This document shows, one piece after another, positions 14,347 through 22,924 of a stretch of 64,000 bases of DNA. The stretch comes from Actinomadura pelletieri DSM 43383 (GTDB taxonomy: Bacteria; Actinomycetota; Actinomycetes; Streptosporangiales; Streptosporangiaceae). The notes beneath the pieces are model-generated. The model worked only from the letters and a program-made list of their open reading frames with translations, had not been told where the DNA came from and did no database searches. How positions within the stretch are numbered: position 1 is the stretch's first letter; every line of letters starts with the position of its first letter. The position numbers and the translations under genes were made by a program. The stretch is from the NCBI RefSeq assembly GCF_003634705.1, contig NZ_RBWU01000003.1:958354-1022353 (forward strand), in the 5' to 3' direction.

Positions 14347-15873
14347 TCACCGCGGGCCCATGGGCGTGCGATACAGCACGATGTAGCCGTCCTGACGGAA
14401 GACCTCGCGGTACCCCTCCGCCGCCAGTTCCTCGACACGCCGCCGCTGCTCCGCGACGCTCCCGAACGGGAACTCCAGCCGGTCGACGTAGGCGACGACC
14501 CACGGCGCGCCCCGGGAGCGCCGGTCCCACAGCAGGACGCGGGCGCGCGGCGACAGGGCGGGGCCGACGCCGTTGGCCGCCTCGACGAGCGCGCCGTCCG
14601 GGATCTTCGCGGCGGCCGCGGCCGCCGCACGGGCCCGTTCGTTCGGTTTCCACAGTGCGGGGTCGGCCAGGTGCCGGTACGCGAAGAACGGCGCGCAGAT
14701 GACCATCGCGGAAAGGATCGCGGCCGTCGGAAGAACGGACGGCGTCCGTTTCAGCGCGCGAAATCTGCCGCGCAGCCGTGCCGCCCCGTCCACCGCCGCC
14801 AGCAAGAGCACCGCGACAATGAACGCGTTGTAGTGGTAATGCGGTTCCCACCAGTTACTGAAGCGGCTGTTGAGCATCCGTTCGGCCAGAAGTGGCAGTG
14901 CGGCCAGGGTCAGCGGCGACGCCAGGGGCAGCAACAGCAGTGGCAGGACGACGAGCGCCATCGTCAGGAGCTTGCGCGGCGGGGTGCCGAGGACGGAGAC
15001 GACGTCCCACGGGTGGGTCACCGCGTGGACGGCCGCGTGCGGCAGGTCGGGGCCGAGTGACCCGTACGCCCAGTAGTAGTCGTTGTCCCCGCCGAACGCC
15101 GCGATGAGCAGGCGGGAGCAGACCCAGGTCGCGACCAGGCCGACGACGACATAGGCGAGCCCGGCCCGCCGGTCGCCCCTCGGCAGCGGTTCCCGCGGCC
15201 GCCGGGGTCTCCACCCGTCACGGACGAGCAGGTACATGCCGAAGCCCGCGAGCAGCAGCCCCATGTCCTCCTTGACCAACAGCAGGAGGAGCGCCGTGAC
15301 GGCCGCCTGCCCCCGCCGTCCCGCGTCGTGCCGCTCCACCATCAGCGCGGACAGCAATGGCACGAACGCGACCTCGTGGAAGTCGAACGCCAGCGCCTCG
15401 GCGATCGGCCAGGACAGCGCGTAGGCCCCGGCGGCGCAGTACGCGGCGGCGGCGCCGAACCTGCGCTCGGTGAACCGCCAGATCGGGACGATGGCGAGCG
15501 CGAACAGGACGGCCTGGGCGAGCAGCAGCGTCTCGGGCCCGTCGTGGATCCAGTACAGCGGCGCCAGCAGGGCGAGGATCGGGGAGAAGTGGTCACCGAG
15601 GACGGAGAAGTCGGGTCCGAAGCCGTTGTGGACGCCCTTGACCATGGCGACCGGCGGACCGAACCGGCTGTAGGAGCGGATCGCCTGATCGAAGATGACC
15701 AGGTCGTAGCTGCCGGCCCGAAAGGCGCGCAGCCGCATCAGCGAGTACACCGCGTACAGGACGGCGCTCGCCGCGATCATCGCCGCGATCGCCGTCCGTC
15801 GGCGTCCGGACCGTTCCCACCGGTCCGCCAGGGGGCGTTCGACGCGCTCCTCCTCCGCCACCGCCTCAGCCAC
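14347..15873 (-). CDS. DUF2079 polytopic membrane protein
   Basis: 508 residues with about 9-11 hydrophobic segments. The DUF2079 signature is in the N-terminal third: 'YDLVIFDQAIRSYSRFGPP' and 'LGDHFSPILALLAPLYWI' (residues about 55-115). The family resembles GT-C glycosyltransferase-like integral membrane proteins; the acceptor and donor are unknown. The GTG at 15873 sits at the very end of the 3' arm of a perfect 15-bp hairpin (15871-15906). If that hairpin is a terminator or translation block, the in-frame GTG at 15861 may be used instead. Same strand as the FtsX operon upstream but separated by the hairpin. Confidence 0.88.
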   Translation of the reverse strand: MAEAVAEEERVERPLADRWERSGRRRTAIAAMIAASAVLYAVYSLMRLRAFRAGSYDLVIFDQAIRSYSRFGPPVAMVKGVHNGFGPDFSVLGDHFSPILALLAPLYWIHDGPETLLLAQAVLFALAIVPIWRFTERRFGAAAAYCAAGAYALSWPIAEALAFDFHEVAFVPLLSALMVERHDAGRRGQAAVTALLLLLVKEDMGLLLAGFGMYLLVRDGWRPRRPREPLPRGDRRAGLAYVVVGLVATWVCSRLLIAAFGGDNDYYWAYGSLGPDLPHAAVHAVTHPWDVVSVLGTPPRKLLTMALVVLPLLLLPLASPLTLAALPLLAERMLNSRFSNWWEPHYHYNAFIVAVLLLAAVDGAARLRGRFRALKRTPSVLPTAAILSAMVICAPFFAYRHLADPALWKPNERARAAAAAAAKIPDGALVEAANGVGPALSPRARVLLWDRRSRGAPWVVAYVDRLEFPFGSVAEQRRRVEELAAEGYREVFRQDGYIVLYRTPMGPR

Positions 15874-15906
15874 GCGCCGGACGCTACCAGCAGCGTCCGG
15901 CGCGTG
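15871..15906 (-). terminator. 15-bp perfect hairpin between the FtsX operon and DUF2079
   Basis: Arms CACGCGCCGGACGCT / AGCGTCCGGCGCGTG with a 6-nt loop. It follows the FtsX stop by about 65 nt and ends on the GTG start codon of the DUF2079 gene. It is either a terminator for the ABC operon, a structure that sequesters the start codon, or both. Confidence 0.6.
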
Positions 15907-15970
15907 GCCGGGGCCCCCGGTGGGAGCCCTCAGGAAACGTGCCCGAAAAGAGGCCCCTCCGGCGGATCCG

Positions 15971-17941
15971 TCACGAGAGGGCGCGGCGGGTCAGCGGGGG
16001 CCCGCCGCGGGCGAACGTCCCGGCGACGAGGCCCGCCACGAGGGGGACGGCCACGCCGACGGCGAACAGCAGCAGCCATGGGACGTCGACGATGGGGCCG
16101 TGCTCCGGTACGCCCGGCATCTCCGTCTGGTCGGTGAGCGGTCGCGTCACCGCGAGCCCGGGTACGAGCCCGCCCACGATGCCGAGCCAGCAGCCGAGCA
16201 CGGCGACGAACACGGCCTGGCCCATCGTCACCAGCCGCCGGGTGCGCGGCCTGGCGCCGACGCCCTCCAGGGTCGCGAGATCGGGCCGGGCGTCGGCCGC
16301 CGCGAGGCTCGTCGCGATCAGCGCGCCGCCGAGCGCCAGGATGGCCGCGACCGCCGCCAGCAGCAGCGCCGACCTGTTGAACGACTCGGTGAAGCCCCGC
16401 TCCACGTAGACGATGTCGGCCCTGTCCTCGAAGGCGTGCATGGTCTCCTTCAGCCGCGTCTCCTCGGCCCTGGTGACGCGGTGGTCGGCGCGGTCGACGC
16501 CGAACGCCTCCGTCCGGACGGGCAGGCCGATCCGCTCGGCGAGCTTCGGCGGGACGATGGCCCGCACGGGCGCACCGGCGTTCGTGGCGGCGGCGGGCAG
16601 GTCCGTCACCTGCCTGAGCGTGCGTTCCCGGTCGTGGTCCCACACGACCACCTTGGCGGTCGTCCTCCCGTCCGCGGACGGAGCCGCCCCGAACAGGACG
16701 ATCCGGCCCGCGTCCAGGGCGGACGCCACGGCGGGATCGTCACGGCCGAGCAGCATGCGCGCCTCGCGGGAGCCGCCGACCACGTTGTCCAGGACGATGT
16801 TCGCGGCCTCCCCGCCCTCGCCGGCGAAGGACACGGAGGGACAGTCCGTCGTCTTCTCGCTCATGCAGACGCTGCCGTAGCCGGGCAACGACCGCAGGGT
16901 GAGCACGGGCACACCGGGCAGGTCGCGTCGGACCGCGCGCTCCGCCGCGTCCGGGTTGGCGTACGGCGCGTGGATCAGCGCGCTCCCCAGGGGAACCGTC
17001 GCCCGGTACTCGATCTGGTTCTGCCGGTGGTCGCTGGCGCCCCCGATGGCCAGCGCGGTGATCGCGGCGACCGCCGCCATGATCGCGGCGACCGCGGGTG
17101 CGGTCCTGGCGCGGTTGCGGGCGCCGTCCCGGACGGCCAGGCGCAGGGGCAGCGGCAGGCGGGGCGCGATCCGCCCGGACGCCCCGACGATCCACGGGCT
17201 CACCAGCACGAGCCCGATGATGATCGCCGCCGCGCCGAGGGCGGCTCCGAACTCGCGCAGGGACCGGACACCGACCAGCGACATCGCCACTCCCCCGAGG
17301 ACGAGGACGCCGCCGACGACCGGCCAGCCGCGTCGTGACCGGCCGGGCGGGTCGCGGCGCCCGGAGAGCGCGGCGCAGACGTCCATCCGGGCGGCCTGGC
17401 TCGCGGGCAGGAGCGAGGCCAGGACGCCGCTGCCCGCGCCGAGCAGCGTCACCACGAGGACCTGGAGCCACGGCACGCGGAACGATCCGAGCGGGTCGCC
17501 TTCAACGGCCTCGAATATCGGCAGGGACGCCGCCGCCGCGAGGACGCCGAGCGCCGTCCCGGCCAGCGCGGCGATCCCGCCGAGGAGCACACCGGAGGCG
17601 AGGACGACGGCGCGCAGGTCCCGGTCGGTGCCGCCCGACGCGGCGACGAGCGCGAGGACGCGGCGGCGCCTGCGGGCGTCCACCACGAACGCGGGTCCGG
17701 CCAGAAGGGCGACCTCCAGCAGGATTAACGTGACCGCCAGGGCGATGACGGCGTCCGCGGAAGGGGCCACCTCGACCGACTCTTCGGACTGCACGGCAGT
17801 CTGGCCCGTCGCCCACAGGACGGTGAGCGCGACGATGACGGCGATCGGAAACCCGATCATGCACAGGATCAGCGCGGTGCGGCCCTTGGCGCGCCGGGCG
17901 TCCTGCCGGGCGATCCGCAGGGCGAAGCGGTAGCGGTTCAC
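15971..17941 (-). CDS. FtsX/MacB-type ABC transporter permease
   Basis: 656 residues with two FtsX-type membrane modules. The N-terminal TM lies around residues 25-45. A group of three TMs follows at about 85-190, then a second single-pass helix near 285-305 preceding an extracytoplasmic domain (310-510). A last group of three TMs lies at about 525-640. 'RIARQDARRAKGRTALILCMIGFPIAV' at the start is typical of macrolide/lipoprotein-release type exporters. Its start overlaps the stop of the ATPase gene by 4 nt (ATGA), so the two are translationally coupled. Probably exports a peptide, lipid or drug, or acts in signalling; substrate unknown. Confidence 0.92.
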   Translation of the reverse strand: MNRYRFALRIARQDARRAKGRTALILCMIGFPIAVIVALTVLWATGQTAVQSEESVEVAPSADAVIALAVTLILLEVALLAGPAFVVDARRRRRVLALVAASGGTDRDLRAVVLASGVLLGGIAALAGTALGVLAAAASLPIFEAVEGDPLGSFRVPWLQVLVVTLLGAGSGVLASLLPASQAARMDVCAALSGRRDPPGRSRRGWPVVGGVLVLGGVAMSLVGVRSLREFGAALGAAAIIIGLVLVSPWIVGASGRIAPRLPLPLRLAVRDGARNRARTAPAVAAIMAAVAAITALAIGGASDHRQNQIEYRATVPLGSALIHAPYANPDAAERAVRRDLPGVPVLTLRSLPGYGSVCMSEKTTDCPSVSFAGEGGEAANIVLDNVVGGSREARMLLGRDDPAVASALDAGRIVLFGAAPSADGRTTAKVVVWDHDRERTLRQVTDLPAAATNAGAPVRAIVPPKLAERIGLPVRTEAFGVDRADHRVTRAEETRLKETMHAFEDRADIVYVERGFTESFNRSALLLAAVAAILALGGALIATSLAAADARPDLATLEGVGARPRTRRLVTMGQAVFVAVLGCWLGIVGGLVPGLAVTRPLTDQTEMPGVPEHGPIVDVPWLLLFAVGVAVPLVAGLVAGTFARGGPPLTRRALS

Positions 17942-18654
17942 GGCGCCTCCTGGAGCAGGGCCTCAGGGCCGGAGCGCCCGGGGGTGCCGTCCACGACGCG
18001 GCCGTCCCGCAGGAACACGACCCGGTCCGCCCAGGCGGCGTGCCGCGACTCGTGCGTGACCATCAGGCAGGACGCGCCGGCGTCGCAGCGGGCGCGCAGG
18101 ACGCGCATGACCTCCTCGCCGGTGTGGCTGTCGAGCGCGCCGGTCGGTTCGTCGGCGAGGACGAGACGGCGGTCGCCGACGAGCGCGCGGGCGATCGCCA
18201 CGCGCTGCTGCTGGCCGCCGGACATCTCGTCGGGGAACCGGTCGGCCAGGTCCTCGACCCCGACCTCGGCCAGCGCGTCCCGCGCCTCCCTGCGGGCCCG
18301 GCGGGCGCGGACGCCGTCGAGTTCGCGAGGGAGCATGACGTTCTCGGCGGCGGTCAGACTCGGGATGAGGTTGAGGTCCTGGAACAGGTAGCCGATGACG
18401 CGGCGGCGCAGCGCGGACCGTCCGGCGCGGCCGAGCGCGCCGAGGTCGGTCCCGTTCACGATCACCTGGCCGGACGTGGGCGTGTCGAGGCCTCCGGCGA
18501 GGGTCAGCATCGTCGACTTGCCGGAGCCGGACGGCCCCATCACGGCGACGAACTCCCCGGGCGCGACGTCCAGGGTCACGCCCCTGAGGGCGTGGACGAG
18601 TCCGGGTCCGGTGCCGTGTTCGCGGAAGACGCTCCGCAGGGCCAGCAGGCTCAT
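17938..18654 (-). CDS. ABC transporter ATP-binding protein (LolD/MacB type)
   Basis: 238 residues. Complete nucleotide-binding domain: Walker A 'GPSGSGKSTML' near residue 40, Q-loop 'LFQDLNLIPSLTAAENV', signature 'MSGGQQQRVAIARAL' near 143, Walker B 'RLVLADEPTGALDSHT', and H-loop 'MVTHES'. It pairs with the FtsX-type permease, which follows with a 4-nt overlap. Its own start overlaps the PadR stop by 4 nt. The start at 18654 was chosen from this ATGA overlap and the canonical N terminus; a longer in-frame extension upstream is the PadR gene read out of frame. Confidence 0.96.
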   Translation of the reverse strand: MSLLALRSVFREHGTGPGLVHALRGVTLDVAPGEFVAVMGPSGSGKSTMLTLAGGLDTPTSGQVIVNGTDLGALGRAGRSALRRRVIGYLFQDLNLIPSLTAAENVMLPRELDGVRARRARREARDALAEVGVEDLADRFPDEMSGGQQQRVAIARALVGDRRLVLADEPTGALDSHTGEEVMRVLRARCDAGASCLMVTHESRHAAWADRVVFLRDGRVVDGTPGRSGPEALLQEAP

Positions 18655-19262
18655 CGGCGCGCCTTCCCCTCGAGCGCCGGGTCGGCCTCCCGGTCGGCGT
18701 CGGTCGGAGCGGCCGCCGGCGCGGACGGCGCCGCGGGCTCGGTGCGGGTCACATAGGACTCGCAGTGGTCGAGCCAGCGGATCTCGGCCTCCGCCCGGAA
18801 GATCATGGATTCGAGGACCAGCCGCCAGGCGCGGTCGGCCTGCTCGGCCGGGACGGACGGCACGTCGGCCTTGAGCCGGGTGAGGTCCTGGAGGGCGCGG
18901 AGGGTGGCGGTGCGCTGGGTCTGGACGACCTGCTCGACGTCCACACCGGGTGTGGTGACGGCCATCGCCAGCTTGATCGCGAGTTCGTCGCGCGGCCGGT
19001 CGGAGCGGACGATCGGGGTGGCGAACCACCGTCGCACGTCCTGCTCGCCCTCCGGGGTGATCCGGTAGACGAAACGGCCCTCCTCGTCGGCGCCGACGCG
19101 GGTGATCAGGTCGTCGCGTTCGAGACGGGAGAGCGTGGAGTAGACCTGCCCGATGTTGAGCGGCCAGGTGGAACCGGTGGACGACTCGAACTCGGCGCGG
19201 AGTTGGTAGCCGTAGCGGGGCCCCTGGGACAGAAGCGCCAGCAGGCCATGACGGATTGACAT
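18651..19262 (-). CDS. PadR family transcriptional regulator
   Basis: 203 residues. N-terminal winged helix: 'IRHGLLALLSQGPRYGYQLRAEFE' then 'WPLNIGQVYSTLSRLERDDLI' (recognition helix, about 32-52) and the wing 'GRFVYRITPEGEQDV'. The C-terminal helical dimerisation domain (about 85-175) belongs to the longer PadR (Vir-like) subfamily. First gene of the PadR-ATPase-permease operon, so it probably represses it and is relieved by the exported compound. Three ATAC-N3-GTAT-type boxes lie directly upstream of its start codon. Confidence 0.95.
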   Translation of the reverse strand: MSIRHGLLALLSQGPRYGYQLRAEFESSTGSTWPLNIGQVYSTLSRLERDDLITRVGADEEGRFVYRITPEGEQDVRRWFATPIVRSDRPRDELAIKLAMAVTTPGVDVEQVVQTQRTATLRALQDLTRLKADVPSVPAEQADRAWRLVLESMIFRAEAEIRWLDHCESYVTRTEPAAPSAPAAAPTDADREADPALEGKARR

Positions 19263-19264
19263 GC

Positions 19265-19309
19265 CTACCAAGTATGCATACGGAGTATGGCTATGGCAAT
19301 ACCGAGTAT
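19265..19309. promoter_or_regulatory. PadR operator cluster
   Basis: Three related boxes of the form NTAC-N3-GTAT: CTACCAAGTAT (19265-19275), ATACGGAGTAT (19278-19288) and ATACCGAGTAT (19299-19309). A perfect GTATGCATAC palindrome lies across 19272-19281. They start 3 bp upstream of the padR start codon, well placed for autorepression. Confidence 0.75.
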
Positions 19310-19390
19310 GCATCCACCGGGCAGATCCAACGGCAAGGCGCGCCGCTCCAGGTGAGGGACTTGACCCGGGACGACGCGCCGCGGGTGACG

Positions 19391-20383
19391 TCAGCCGTTG
19401 AGCCAGCTCATCATCGGACGAAGCTCGGCACCCGTCTTCTCGATCGGGTGCTCGGCGAGTTCCTCGCGGTACCGGCCGAACTGCTTCTGGCCGCCCTCGA
19501 ACTCGTCCACCAGCTCCTTGGCGTACTGCCCGGACTGGATCTCGCCGAGGATCTTCTTCATCGCGGCCTTGGTCTCCGGCGTGATCACGCGCGGGCCACG
19601 GCTGTAGCCGCCGTACTCGGCGTTGTCGGACACCGACCAGTACATCTTCGACACGCCGCCCTCGTACATCAGGTCGACGATCAGCTTCATCTCGTGCAGG
19701 ACCTCGAAGTAGGCGACCTCCGGCTGGTAGCCGGCCTCGGTCAGCACCTCGAACCCCGTCTTGATCAGCTCGGAGACGCCACCGCACAGCACCGTCTGCT
19801 CACCGAACAGGTCGGTCTCGGTCTCCTCGGTGAACGTCGTCTTGATACCGCCCGCGCGCAGGCCGCCGATCGCCTTGGCGTAGGAGAGGGCCAGCGGCCA
19901 GGCGTTGCCCGACGGGTCCTTCTCCACGGCGACGATCACCGGCACGCCACGGCCGGCGACGAACTGGCGGCGGACCAGGTGCCCCGGCCCCTTCGGCGCG
20001 ACCATCGCCACGTCCACGCCCTCCGGCGGCTGGACGAGGCCGTACCGGATGCTGAAGCCGTGGCCGAAGAACAGCGCGTCGCCCTCGACGAGCGCCGGCT
20101 TGATGTCCTTCTCGAAGATCTCCCGGTGGTGGTGGTCCGGGGCCAGCAGCATGATCAGGTCGGCCTCCTCGGCCGCCTCCGCCGGAGTGACGACGCGCAG
20201 CCCCTCGGCCTCCGCCTTCTCCCTGCTGGCCGACCCCTCGCGCAGGCCGACCCGCACGTCGACCCCGGAGTCGCGCAGCGAGAGCGCGTGCGCGTGCCCC
20301 TGGCTGCCGTAGCCGATGATCGCCACATGCCGGCCCTGGATCACGCTCAGGTCGGCGGCGTCGTCATAGAACATCTCAGCCAC
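19391..20383 (-). CDS. ilvC: Ketol-acid reductoisomerase (class I)
   Basis: 330 residues, the short class I form. NADPH-dependent isomerisation and reduction of acetolactate and acetohydroxybutyrate in Val/Ile/Leu synthesis. Rossmann motif 'IIGYGSQGHAHALSLRDSG' near residue 22; 'APKGPGHLVRRQF' at about 130; Mg-binding 'LFGEQTVLCGGVSELIKTGFEVL' near 190-212; 'YWSVSDNAEYGG' further on. The GTG at 20383 was chosen because AAAGG precedes it at 9-nt spacing; an ATG three codons later is possible. Last gene of ilvB-ilvN-ilvC, 43 nt after ilvN. Confidence 0.97.
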   Translation of the reverse strand: MAEMFYDDAADLSVIQGRHVAIIGYGSQGHAHALSLRDSGVDVRVGLREGSASREKAEAEGLRVVTPAEAAEEADLIMLLAPDHHHREIFEKDIKPALVEGDALFFGHGFSIRYGLVQPPEGVDVAMVAPKGPGHLVRRQFVAGRGVPVIVAVEKDPSGNAWPLALSYAKAIGGLRAGGIKTTFTEETETDLFGEQTVLCGGVSELIKTGFEVLTEAGYQPEVAYFEVLHEMKLIVDLMYEGGVSKMYWSVSDNAEYGGYSRGPRVITPETKAAMKKILGEIQSGQYAKELVDEFEGGQKQFGRYREELAEHPIEKTGAELRPMMSWLNG

Positions 20384-20426
20384 AGTGCTGTTGCCTTTCG
20401 TTGATCTGTTGGTTGAAGTTCCGCGG

Positions 20427-20951
20427 TCAGGCGCTGCGCTCGATGGCCCGCAGCGAACGGTCGGTGATGGACCGGGCGCCACGGCCGATGGCCACCATGC
20501 CCGACTGCACCAGCTCCTTGATGCCGAACGGCTCCAGGACCCGGATGAACGCGTCGAGCTTGTCGCGGTTGCCGGTCGCCTCGATGGTGACGGCGTCCGG
20601 CGCGACGTCCACCACCTTGGCGCGGAACAGCGTGACGGTCTCCAGCACCTGCGAGCGCGTCTCGGCGTCGGCGCGCACCTTGACCAGCACGAGCTCACGC
20701 TGGACGGACGCCGACGGATCCAGCTCGACGATCTTCAGGACGTTGATCAGCTTGTTGAGCTGCTTGGTGACCTGTTCGAGCGGCAGATCCTCGACGTTCA
20801 CCACGATCGTCATCCGGGAGATCTCCGGGTGCTCGGTGACACCGACCGCGAGGGACTCGATGTTGAAGCCGCGCCGGGAGAACAGCGCCGCGACCCGGGC
20901 CAGGATGCCGGGCTTGTTCTCCACGAGCACCGACAATGTGTGCAGGCTCAT
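20427..20951 (-). CDS. ilvN: Acetolactate synthase small (regulatory) subunit
   Basis: 174 residues. N-terminal ACT domain 'HTLSVLVENKPGILARVAALFSRRGFNIESLAVG' (binds valine for feedback control) and a C-terminal ALS-type domain after about residue 85. It binds IlvB, raising its activity and making it valine-sensitive. Starts 4 nt after the ilvB stop codon and is followed by ilvC, so it is in a tight operon. Confidence 0.97.
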   Translation of the reverse strand: MSLHTLSVLVENKPGILARVAALFSRRGFNIESLAVGVTEHPEISRMTIVVNVEDLPLEQVTKQLNKLINVLKIVELDPSASVQRELVLVKVRADAETRSQVLETVTLFRAKVVDVAPDAVTIEATGNRDKLDAFIRVLEPFGIKELVQSGMVAIGRGARSITDRSLRAIERSA

Positions 20952-20955
20952 CGGG

Positions 20956-22719
20956 TCAGTCTCCGTTCTCCCACTCGGGCGCCAGGTCCCGCGCGATCTT
21001 GATGTCGTCGTTGGTGGTGCCGGCCGCGACCATCGGCCAGACCATGGCGTCCTTGTGCACCACGAAGTCGATCACGACCGGCGCGTCGTTGATCTCCATG
21101 GCCTTGGCGATGACCTCGTCCACGTCCTCGGCCTTCTCGCAGCGCAGGCCCACACAACCGTACGCCTCGGCCAGCTTGACGAAGTCGGGGATGCGCTTGG
21201 CGGCGTGCTCGGACTGGGTCTGCAGCGTCGTGTTCGAGTACCGCTCGTTGTAGAACAGCGTCTGCCACTGCCGGACCATGCCCAGGTTCCCATTGTTGAT
21301 CACGGCGATCTTGACCGGGATCCCCTCGATCGCGCAGGTCGCGAGCTCCTGGTTGGTCATCTGGAAGCAGCCGTCGCCGTCGATCGCCCAGACCGTCGAG
21401 CCGGGCGCGCCGACCTTGGCGCCCATCGCGGCGGGGACGGCGTATCCCATCGTCCCGGCGCCGCCGGAGTTCAGGAACGCTCCCGGCCGCTCGTACTTGA
21501 TGAACTGCGCGGCCCACATCTGGTGCTGGCCGACGCCCGCGACGTAGTAGGCGTCCGGCCCGGCGATCCGGCCGATGCGCTCGATCACGTACTGCGGCGA
21601 CAGCGAACCGTCATCGGGGACGTCGTAGCCCAGCGGGTACGTCTGGCGCCACGCGTCGAGCTGCCGCCACCAGGCGGAGTAGTCGCCCTTGCGGCCCGCC
21701 GCGTGCTCGTTCTGCACGGCGACGATCAGGTCGGCGATGACCTCGCGGGCGTCGCCGACGATCGGGACGTCGGCATGCCGGTTCTTGGAGATCTCCGCCG
21801 GGTCGATGTCGGCGTGCACGACCTTGGCGCCGGGCGCGAACCCGTCCAGCTTCCCGGTGACACGGTCGTCGAACCGGGCGCCGAGCGTGACCAGCAGGTC
21901 GGCCCGCTGGAGCGCGCCGACCGCGCCGACCGCGCCGTGCATGCCGGGCATGCCCATGTGCAGCGGATGGCTGTCGGGCAGCGCGCCCTTCGCCATCAGG
22001 GTGGTCACGACGGGCGCGCCGGTCAGCTCCGCCAAAACCTTCAGCTCGGCGGACGCGCCGGCCTTCAGCACCCCGCCGCCGACGTACAGGACCGGCCGCG
22101 CCGACTGGACGATCAGCCGCGCCGCCTCGCGGACCTGCTTGGAGTGCGGGCGGGTCACCGGCCGGTAGCCGGGGAGCTGGAGCGGAACGGGCCACTCGAA
22201 GTCCACCGTGGCCTGCAGCGCGTCCTTGGCGATGTCGACGAGGACCGGTCCGGGACGGCCGGTGCCGGCGATGTGGAACGCCTCCGCGATCGTCCGGGCG
22301 ATCTCCCCGGCCTGGGTCACGAGGAAGTTGTGCTTGGTGATGGGCATCGTGATGCCCGCGATGTCGGCCTCCTGGAAGCCGTCCGTGCCGATCAGCGAGG
22401 ACGCCACCTGCCCGGTGATCGCCACGATCGGCACGGAGTCCATATAGGCGTCGGAGATCGCCGTGACCAGGTTCGTCGCGCCCGGCCCGCTGGTCGCCAT
22501 GCACACCCCGACCTTGCCGGTCACCATCGCGTAGCCCTGGGCGGCGTGACCTGCGCCCTGCTCGTGCCGGACGAGGATGTGCCGCAGCTTCGCGGAGTCG
22601 AAGAGCGGGTCGTACGCCGGGAGGATCGCGCCGCCCGGGATGCCGAACACGGTGTCCACGCCCACGTTCTCCAGGGCGCGGACCAGCGCCTGGGCTCCCG
22701 TCATCTGTTCGGTCGTCAT
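20956..22719 (-). CDS. ilvB: Acetolactate synthase large (catalytic) subunit
   Basis: 587 residues. ThDP/FAD enzyme that condenses two pyruvates, or pyruvate with 2-oxobutyrate, at the start of Val/Leu and Ile synthesis. 'TVFGIPGGAILPAYDPL' near residue 25; catalytic Glu in 'LVRHEQGAGHAAQGYA'; FAD region 'LVTLGARFDDRVTGK'; ThDP motif 'IDGDGCFQMTNQELATC' ... 'INNGNLGMVRQWQ' near 440-475. The ATG at 22719 is preceded by AAGGA. First gene of ilvBNC; the 5' leader has an attenuator. Confidence 0.97.
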   Translation of the reverse strand: MTTEQMTGAQALVRALENVGVDTVFGIPGGAILPAYDPLFDSAKLRHILVRHEQGAGHAAQGYAMVTGKVGVCMATSGPGATNLVTAISDAYMDSVPIVAITGQVASSLIGTDGFQEADIAGITMPITKHNFLVTQAGEIARTIAEAFHIAGTGRPGPVLVDIAKDALQATVDFEWPVPLQLPGYRPVTRPHSKQVREAARLIVQSARPVLYVGGGVLKAGASAELKVLAELTGAPVVTTLMAKGALPDSHPLHMGMPGMHGAVGAVGALQRADLLVTLGARFDDRVTGKLDGFAPGAKVVHADIDPAEISKNRHADVPIVGDAREVIADLIVAVQNEHAAGRKGDYSAWWRQLDAWRQTYPLGYDVPDDGSLSPQYVIERIGRIAGPDAYYVAGVGQHQMWAAQFIKYERPGAFLNSGGAGTMGYAVPAAMGAKVGAPGSTVWAIDGDGCFQMTNQELATCAIEGIPVKIAVINNGNLGMVRQWQTLFYNERYSNTTLQTQSEHAAKRIPDFVKLAEAYGCVGLRCEKAEDVDEVIAKAMEINDAPVVIDFVVHKDAMVWPMVAAGTTNDDIKIARDLAPEWENGD

Positions 22720-22763
22720 GATCTGCGTTCCTTGGGGAGAGGGTGAGGATTCTCGCCGGGCAA

Positions 22764-22790
22764 CAAAAAACCCCCGCCGCCGTGGGGCGA
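22764..22790 (-). terminator. Attenuator terminator of the ilvB leader
   Basis: RNA-sense GCCCC-ACGGCGGC-GGGGG hairpin followed directly by TTTTTTG, between the leader peptide and ilvB. This is an intrinsic terminator in the 5' UTR. Confidence 0.8.
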
Positions 22791-22799
22791 TCGAGGGGA

Positions 22800-22836
22800 G
22801 GCGCGCAGGTCGGAGAGCTTGGTCAGCCTGCGCGCC
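22800..22836 (-). promoter_or_regulatory. Leader-overlapping hairpin (ilvB attenuator)
   Basis: Perfect 10-bp arms GGCGCGCAGG / CCTGCGCGCC with a 17-nt loop. The 5' arm covers the final codons (Arg-Arg-Ala-Gly) and abuts the stop of the leader peptide. Same design as in the cimA leader. Confidence 0.75.
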
Positions 22837-22915
22837 GACCAAGTACTACGAGAATGGCGAAGATGCTCTGCACGAGCCCCACTTTCGCGGATGTCGAGCC
22901 GCTGGTCAAATCCAT
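22823..22915 (-). CDS. Branched-chain amino acid leader peptide of ilvB
   Basis: An ORF of 30 codons from the ATG at 22915 (or 19 from an in-frame GTG at 22882) ending ...SIFAILVVLGRRAG. The run Ile-Leu-Val-Val-Leu provides the regulatory codons. It is followed by a leader-overlapping hairpin and a U-tract terminator. The start is uncertain: neither ATG nor GTG has a strong Shine-Dalgarno, and the ATG lies only 9 nt after the operator-like repeat. Confidence 0.8.
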   Translation of the reverse strand: MDLTSGSTSAKVGLVQSIFAILVVLGRRAG

Positions 22916-22924
22916 GGACACTTT

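Noticed and set aside
20401..22746. 781-codon plus-strand open frame antisense to ilvN and ilvB
   Set aside because: Shadow of ilvB with no recognisable domain; ilvB and ilvN are unambiguous.
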